Shown here: one piece after another, positions 7,032-11,287 of the stretch | Numbering within the stretch: the stretch's first letter is position 1 | How the letters are laid out: the number at the start of each line of letters is the position of its first letter | Assembly: GCA_003162995.1 (NCBI GenBank) | Contig: PLUZ01000233.1 | Coordinates: 1-11,287, forward strand | Source: Methylocapsa sp. | GTDB taxonomy: Bacteria > Pseudomonadota > Alphaproteobacteria > Rhizobiales > Beijerinckiaceae | Length of the DNA: 11,287 bases | Direction: 5' to 3' | The notes under the pieces: model-generated | What the model was told of the DNA's origin: nothing | The model's input: only the letters and a program-made list of their open reading frames with translations | Databases searched by the model: none | Translations under genes and position numbers: made by a program

Positions 7032-8402
7032 TCAAGACCGCTGCGGGGATCCGATGCCGGACTTGATCGCGGCACTGGCACCTCCAACAGGCAAACCTTT
7101 GGCTCCACGCTCGAATGCCGCCCTTTCCCAGGAAATCGTGATGACCGCTCCAGTTCCCGGCGGCGCGCGATTCTCGGCCTTAACGGTCGCGCCAGAGCGT
7201 TCGAGGAGGGTCATGGCGATGAACAAGCCAAGGCCGAGCCCCGACCCTTCTTCCGATTTGGAGCGCCGGTCGGTCTTGGTCGTGACATAAGGCTCACCCA
7301 CGCGGCCAACGACATCAGGCGAAAAGCCCGGGCCATTGTCTTCGATCACTATTGTTACCCTTGACGCATCCCATTGGGCGGCGATCCGGACCTCAGAGGC
7401 GGCGAAGTCGATTGCATTTTCGATAAGATTGCCGAGTCCGTATAATATTCCTGGATTACGGCGGCAGGCCGGTTCGGGCTCTTGGCCATTCTTAAAAATT
7501 GAAATGTGAACGCCGAAATCCCGCTGCGGCCCGACAACCTCCTCGATGAGGAGGCCCAAGCTCATTTCATCAAGAATATCACCGGCATCGCCGCCAAGCG
7601 ACGTCAAAGTGCCGAGAATGGCGCGGCAGCGGCCGGTTTCCTGGGCAAGCAGGTTGAGATCTTCTTCAAGGGGATCGCTCGGGGGAAGTTGCTTTTGAAG
7701 ATCTTTCACAATGAGCGTAATCGTGGACAAGGGGGTGCCGAGTTCATGCGCCGCCGCTGCCGCCAATCCGTCGAGTTGCGTCAAATGCTGCTCGCGTTCG
7801 ATGACAAGTTCGGTCGCGGCCAAGGCGTCAGCGAGTTTGCGCGCCTCGATGGCGACGCGCGACGCATAGATGGCGATAAAGGCCGCGCCGAGAACGATCG
7901 CAACCCAAATCCCTGCGTCGTAAATCAAAGGAAGTTGCAGCTGTTCGCCAGGAAACCAAGGCAGCGGGTAGTGGCGGAATGTCAGGGCCGATACCGCGCC
8001 GATCATGAGCAGGGTCAGGACCAAAGTGATGCGGCCCGACAGCGATACCGCGGAGATCATGATCGGTGCAAGGTAAAGCATTGAAAAAGGATTTTCGATG
8101 CCTCCGGTGAGATAAAGCAAGGCCGTCAACTGAAGGATGTCGTAGGCAAGCATGGCCGCGGCCGGCGCATCCTCGAGCCGGTCGATGCGGCCGAAGCGCA
8201 GACGCAGGCCAATGTTAAGCCAAGCCGAAGCCGCGATTACGAGGAGACAAGGACCAAGCGGAAGCGAAAACCGGAGCCAGAAATAGGTCACGAAAATAGC
8301 AACCGCTTGCCCGAGCAAGGCTAGCCAGCGCAATTTGACGAGCGTGTCGACGCGCAGCCGCCGCGAACGCCGGCCGAGGTCGATGTTGATTAATTCCGCC
8401 AT
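7032..8402 (-). CDS. regB: RegB/ActS/PrrB-type membrane redox sensor histidine kinase
   Basis: Inner membrane histidine kinase, 456 aa, that senses the quinone pool and redox state and phosphorylates RegA. Six membrane segments lie at about 25-45, 48-66, 80-98, 106-122, 124-141 and 163-182. The quinone-site heptapeptide GGIENPF is at 100-106. The H-box AAAAAHELGTPLSTI carries the phospho-acceptor H219. The redox-active cysteine region ETGRCRAIL has C259. ATPase motifs are GNLIENAIDFA (324-334), DNGPGF (355-360) and GSGLGLGLFIA (386-396). Functions of the cysteine and heptapeptide come from work on Rhodobacter RegB. A tail of about 30 residues follows the kinase domain. The gene is divergent from phaZ and transcribed ahead of regA, as in rhizobial actSR rather than the split Rhodobacter layout. 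Confidence 0.96.
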   Translation of the reverse strand: MAELINIDLGRRSRRLRVDTLVKLRWLALLGQAVAIFVTYFWLRFSLPLGPCLLVIAASAWLNIGLRLRFGRIDRLEDAPAAAMLAYDILQLTALLYLTGGIENPFSMLYLAPIMISAVSLSGRITLVLTLLMIGAVSALTFRHYPLPWFPGEQLQLPLIYDAGIWVAIVLGAAFIAIYASRVAIEARKLADALAATELVIEREQHLTQLDGLAAAAAHELGTPLSTITLIVKDLQKQLPPSDPLEEDLNLLAQETGRCRAILGTLTSLGGDAGDILDEMSLGLLIEEVVGPQRDFGVHISIFKNGQEPEPACRRNPGILYGLGNLIENAIDFAASEVRIAAQWDASRVTIVIEDNGPGFSPDVVGRVGEPYVTTKTDRRSKSEEGSGLGLGLFIAMTLLERSGATVKAENRAPPGTGAVITISWERAAFERGAKGLPVGGASAAIKSGIGSPQRS

Positions 8403-8541
8403 GACACCCGTCTACCTTTGGGCCGTCTAAGCAATACAGCGGATGCGCGCCGAGCGCCATGCAACGGCTATGGCCCGCAAGTGCCGCAGATCGTTAAACC
8501 CGCCCACGTTTGGGTCTTGCGAGATCCCCTAAGTCTCACCA

Positions 8542-8571
8542 ATTATATTTGTGGAGGCGCAACGCAAGCAA
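8542..8571 (-). promoter_or_regulatory. Probable regB-regA promoter
   Basis: On the minus strand, TTGCTT (8566-8571) and a consensus TATAAT (8542-8547) are separated by 18 bases. This would start transcription near 8535 and give regB a leader of about 130 bases. It is the best sigma-70-like match I found in the window. Confidence 0.5.
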
Positions 8572-8682
8572 AGGGAGCATTCGTGTTCCCGGAAAGGTCA
8601 AATAACACGATCAAAATCACAAAAACTAATCACAATGTAACAAATTTTTTCTGCAAGTAGGTTGATTCTCTACAAATCATTC

Positions 8683-8712
8683 TTTACATGCCATGCTTGG
8701 CCGTTCTGTATA
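8683..8712 (+). promoter_or_regulatory. Possible phaZ promoter
   Basis: TTTACA (8683-8688) and TGTATA (8707-8712) are 18 bases apart, within a longer TGTATATAAG. Transcription would start near 8720, leaving a leader of about 120 bases that contains the hairpin at 8809-8828. Confidence 0.4.
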
Positions 8713-8808
8713 TAAGTGTCCTCTTCCCATCGGGTTGGCTGCTGGCGTCAAGATCGCTGGTGCTACCGAGGGCAATAATACAATCGCCAATTTTGCCAGC
8801 GTCTTGTC

Positions 8809-8828
8809 CCGCTCATTGCGATGAGCGG
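8809..8828 (+). promoter_or_regulatory. Perfect hairpin abutting phaZ ribosome-binding site
   Basis: CCGCTCAT (8809-8816) and ATGAGCGG (8821-8828) form an 8-bp stem with loop TGCG. AAGGA, the phaZ ribosome-binding site (8830-8834), starts one base after the stem. It could act as a 5' mRNA stabiliser, a translational control element or a DNA operator. There is no T-run, so it is not an intrinsic terminator. Confidence 0.5.
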
Positions 8829-8842
8829 CAAGGATCGAGAAA

Positions 8843-10132
8843 ATGCCGCCTTTTTCCTATGAAATGCATGAAATGGCTCATCTTGCCTGGGCTCCGGCCC
8901 GGGCGATGTCCGATGTCGCCAGGACGTGGCTTGAGAGCCCCATCAATCCGCTGTCCTATACCGCCGCCGGCCGGAACCTGGCTGCGTCGGCGAAGATTTT
9001 CGAGCGATTGACCAGGCGTTACGACAAGCCTGCGTTTGGCCTTAGCACGACGGCCATTGGCGGCAAAACCATTCCGATCGTAGAGAGGGTGGTTTGGGAG
9101 CGGCCGTTTTGCCAGCTTCTCCATTTTGAAAAGCAATTTGACTCCGGCGATCCCGAGCCATGCCAGAAGCTTTTTATCATCGCGCCGATGTCGGGTCATC
9201 ATGCGACCCTCCTGCGCGGTACCGTGGAGGCTTTCCTCCCTTTTTACGACGTCTACATCACGGATTGGGCCGATGCCAGAACGGTTCCGCTTTCGGCCGG
9301 CCACTTCGACCTCGATGATTACATCGATTACGTAATTTCCATCTGCGAGACTCTGAGCAAGGATTGTGAGGGCGGGGGCGTCCATACGCTCGGAGTCTGC
9401 CAGCCATCCGTGCCGCTGATCGCGGCGATTGCCCGGATGGAAGCGCAGGACAGCCCGCACGTTCCGGATTCAATGACGCTCATGGGCGGTCCCATCGACA
9501 CGCGGCAAAGCCCGACCAAGGTCAATCTTCTGGCGCAGGAGCGGGGCAGCGCGTGGTTTAAGAGCAATTGCATCTGCACGGTTCCCTTCGGGTATCCTGG
9601 GGCGGGCCGGGAGGTTTATCCTGGCTTTCTGCAGCTGACTGGCTTCATGGCGATGAATATCGATCGTCACGTCACCGCGCATTTGGAGTTTTTCGATCAT
9701 CTCGTCACCGGCGACGGCGACTCCGCAAGAAAACACCGCGAATTTTACGACGAATACCGGTCTGTCATGGATCTGCCAGCGGAATTCTATCTGCAGACGG
9801 TCGATACCGTCTTTGTCAAACACGCGCTGCCGAAAAACCAAATGACGCATCGCAGCGAGCTGGTGGATTTATCTGCCATCCGCCGGGTCGGGCTGCTCAC
9901 CGTGGAAGGCGAAAACGACGACATTTCAGGGCTCGGTCAGACCCGCGCCGCGCAGGAGCTCTGCACGAACCTCCCGCAATCCATGAAGGCGCACTATCAG
10001 CAGAACAAGGTCGGTCACTACGGGGTGTTCAACGGTTCACGTTTCCGCAACGAGGTCGTGCCCCGTATCCGGGATTTTCATCGCTCGATTAGGGCTCCCG
10101 GCAGAATTTTGAAGCTGGTGGAAACCGGCTGA
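8843..10132 (+). CDS. phaZ: Intracellular poly(3-hydroxybutyrate) depolymerase
   Basis: Degrades native PHB granules in the cytoplasm, releasing hydroxybutyrate units as carbon and reductant. The 429 aa product is close to Ralstonia PhaZ1 in length. It has an alpha/beta-hydrolase fold with a cysteine instead of serine in the lipase-like box: GVCQPSVP with C186. The matching triad members are D359 (in EGENDDISG) and H392 (in GHYGVFNG), each offset by about four residues from the Ralstonia C183/D355/H388 recalled from the literature. Other landmarks are FIIAPMSGHHATLLRGT (111-127), YITDW (138-142) and the C-terminal PHB_depo_C region. The ATG at 8843 has AAGGA 8 bases upstream. No phaC, phaA or phasin gene is adjacent. 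It is divergent from regB-regA, which suggests but does not show redox control. Confidence 0.95.
   Translation: MPPFSYEMHEMAHLAWAPARAMSDVARTWLESPINPLSYTAAGRNLAASAKIFERLTRRYDKPAFGLSTTAIGGKTIPIVERVVWERPFCQLLHFEKQFDSGDPEPCQKLFIIAPMSGHHATLLRGTVEAFLPFYDVYITDWADARTVPLSAGHFDLDDYIDYVISICETLSKDCEGGGVHTLGVCQPSVPLIAAIARMEAQDSPHVPDSMTLMGGPIDTRQSPTKVNLLAQERGSAWFKSNCICTVPFGYPGAGREVYPGFLQLTGFMAMNIDRHVTAHLEFFDHLVTGDGDSARKHREFYDEYRSVMDLPAEFYLQTVDTVFVKHALPKNQMTHRSELVDLSAIRRVGLLTVEGENDDISGLGQTRAAQELCTNLPQSMKAHYQQNKVGHYGVFNGSRFRNEVVPRIRDFHRSIRAPGRILKLVETG
10113..10130 (+). other. Stem-loop at the phaZ stop codon
   Basis: AGCTGGT (10113-10119) pairs with ACCGGCT (10124-10130), with one G-U pair and a GGAA tetraloop. 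The last arm includes the first base of the TGA stop. No T-run follows, so it may be an mRNA 3' stabiliser or chance. Confidence 0.25.
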
Positions 10133-10341
10133 TAATTCGCGATCCCAGCCTCTCCCAGAGTGCAAGCGTGGGTGCCACGGCGTCGGCCCAAGAAATGTCC
10201 TGTGATGATTTCGCGTCGAAATTATCGCAGGCTTTGTCACCGGATTTCGCCGTAGAGTTTCATTCGCGCCTCTCGCAAGAACCGCAAATTTTCATTGATC
10301 CAGCTCTAGCGACTCACCTGGCCTCCCGCTATTCTGAGGCC

Positions 10342-11106
10342 ATGCCGCATCCTCCGCGAAAAAGCGCCCCCCGCGTTTCCGGTATCACCTCACTCGACGT
10401 TTCCCACGCGGGCGAAACTTATCAAATCAATTTACGGCGAATGGCCTCCGCGCGCCGCTTTACCTTGCGCGTCCGGGCGGCGACGCAGGACGTTGTTCTG
10501 ACAATGCCCACGCGCGGAAGCCTAAACGAGGCGAAATCCTTCGCGAACCGGCACGCTGCCTGGATCGGCGCGAAATTGCGCCAACTGCCGGAAAAAATCC
10601 CTCTCAAACCGGGCGGGTTCGTCCCGTTGCGCGGAACGCTGCACCTAATTACCCATTGCCCCGCGAAGCGCCGTGGGGTCTGGCTTGAATACGCCGCGTC
10701 AAGCGGGGGGAGCACACCCTTGCTTTGCGTGAACGCGGAGGCGCCTTTCGTGCCCCGCCGGGTCCGCGACTTTCTGATCAAGGAGGCTTTGCGTGACATC
10801 AAGGCCGCCGTTGAAAGCCATACCGCGAAACTTGGCGTAGCTCCCTGCAAGATCACATTGCGGGATACCATAAGCCGATGGGGGTCTTGCTCCTCATCGG
10901 GCTCGCTCAGCTTTTCTTGGCGTCTCATCATGGCGCCTCATTTCGTCCTTGATTACCTCGCGGCGCACGAAGCCGCGCATCTCTTGCATATGAACCATTC
11001 CACGAAATTTTGGGCCACCGTCGCGCGCTTGACTGTGGACACTGCACGTGCGGAGTCCTGGCTCAAGTCGAATGGCTCCAGCCTGCTTCGCTTCGGACAG
11101 GATTGA
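10342..11106 (+). CDS. YgjP-like zinc metallopeptidase (SprT/M48-like)
   Basis: Predicted cytoplasmic zinc metallopeptidase of the YgjP/COG1451 family, whose substrates are poorly known. From the ATG at 10342 the product is 254 aa, the usual length. The N-terminal half is a beta-rich domain (INLRRMASARRFTLRVR). The catalytic half has the family signature SRWGSCSSSGSLSFSW (178-193), then HEAAH with H209, E210 and H213, and a third ligand H219 in MNHSTKFW. The frame is open 58 codons further up to a GTG at 10168, with an ATG at 10195, but that part does not look like the family and lacks a ribosome-binding site. GAGG just before 10342 is close to the ATG, so the start is moderately sure. It follows phaZ on the same strand after about 210 bases. 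Confidence 0.88.
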   Translation: MPHPPRKSAPRVSGITSLDVSHAGETYQINLRRMASARRFTLRVRAATQDVVLTMPTRGSLNEAKSFANRHAAWIGAKLRQLPEKIPLKPGGFVPLRGTLHLITHCPAKRRGVWLEYAASSGGSTPLLCVNAEAPFVPRRVRDFLIKEALRDIKAAVESHTAKLGVAPCKITLRDTISRWGSCSSSGSLSFSWRLIMAPHFVLDYLAAHEAAHLLHMNHSTKFWATVARLTVDTARAESWLKSNGSSLLRFGQD

Positions 11107-11130
11107 GACGTACCACTTTAATTTTGTCGT

Positions 11131-11177
11131 ATGATCTTACCCAAAAAGCCTGGCAGATTTTCTAAGATCGTGACCTA
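11131..11177. repeat. GATC-flanked palindromic repeat, copy 2
   Basis: The perfect arms GATCTTA (11133-11139) and TAAGATC (11163-11169) enclose AAAAAG...GCAGATTTT. The block then runs to CGTGACCTAG. It aligns with copy 3, which starts five bases further on, so the two are tandem and diverged. It lies 25 bases after the metallopeptidase stop and could also help end its transcript. Confidence 0.55.
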
Positions 11178-11181
11178 GAAC

Positions 11182-11226
11182 ATGATCTGAAAAAGTTGCA
11201 GACTTTTTGGATGAGGACATGCTCCA
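11182..11226. repeat. GATC-flanked palindromic repeat, copy 3
   Basis: ATGATCTG is followed by the stem AAAAAGT (11190-11196) and ACTTTTT (11202-11208), with loop TGCAG, then GGATGAGGACATGCTCCAG. The closing ATGCTC corresponds to CTGCTC in copy 1. The stem is A/T-only apart from one G-C pair and could work as a weak terminator in either direction. Bases 11227-11287 show no gene or other recognisable element. Confidence 0.55.
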
Positions 11227-11287
11227 GCTCTTTGATCTTGAGCTGCGTCTTTATCGGTCAAAGGATTCCCTTTGATTGGGACGCGCT

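Larger units (their letters stand above)
8403..8842. other. Divergent control region between regB and phaZ
   Basis: 440 bases without a supported gene. It holds a regB promoter candidate (8542-8571, minus strand), a conspicuously AT-rich block (about 8590-8690) in a GC-rich neighbourhood, a phaZ promoter candidate (8683-8712) and a perfect hairpin before the phaZ ribosome-binding site (8809-8828). The one plus-strand open frame here (8418-8660) has no recognisable domain or ribosome-binding site. Confidence 0.6.

Noticed and set aside
8418..8660. 80-codon plus-strand open frame in the regB-phaZ gap
   Set aside because: No domain, no ribosome-binding site, composition unlike neighbouring genes, and it covers the regB promoter candidate.

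Overview
The window looks like chromosomal DNA from a member of the Alphaproteobacteria, most likely the order Hyphomicrobiales (Rhizobiales). Three things point there: a GapR/DUF2312 nucleoid protein, which is essentially confined to that class; a RegB/RegA (ActS/ActR, PrrB/PrrA) redox two-component pair; and short GATC-flanked palindromic repeats between genes, of a kind I associate with Rhizobiales. A Beijerinckiaceae-like host is a guess from overall sequence character. There are no insertion sequences, phage genes, integrases or CRISPR arrays.

Layout, left to right. (1) A complete group III PLP-dependent Orn/Lys/Arg decarboxylase on the minus strand (1-2349), divergent from an N-formylglutamate amidohydrolase (2615-3448). 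(2) gapR (3633-3887), preceded by a compound inverted repeat, then a 408-base gene-free stretch holding one copy of the palindromic repeat. (3) A GT-A-type glycosyltransferase (4296-5089) split by a frameshift near 4563, then a DUF2189 membrane protein (5184-6023). Its stop codon lies 3 bases from the 3' end of a convergent tRNA with anticodon CAT, probably tRNA-Ile2. (4) The regB-regA operon on the minus strand (8402 to 6323). (5) A 440-base divergent control region with a good regB promoter candidate, an AT-rich block, a weaker phaZ promoter candidate and a perfect hairpin just before the phaZ ribosome-binding site. (6) phaZ, an intracellular poly(3-hydroxybutyrate) depolymerase with a cysteine nucleophile (8843-10132). 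(7) A YgjP-like zinc metallopeptidase (10342-11106). (8) Two tandem diverged copies of the palindromic repeat at the right edge.

The genes do not form one pathway. The coherent part is regB-regA divergent from phaZ: a quinone/thiol redox sensor and its regulator share a promoter region with the enzyme that mobilises stored PHB, a carbon and reductant reserve. The amino acid decarboxylase consumes protons and could serve acid tolerance or polyamine synthesis. Its substrate cannot be read from sequence alone. I see no clear undescribed multigene system. The most unusual signals are the glycosyltransferase frameshift, the structured leaders of gapR and phaZ, and the palindromic repeats.
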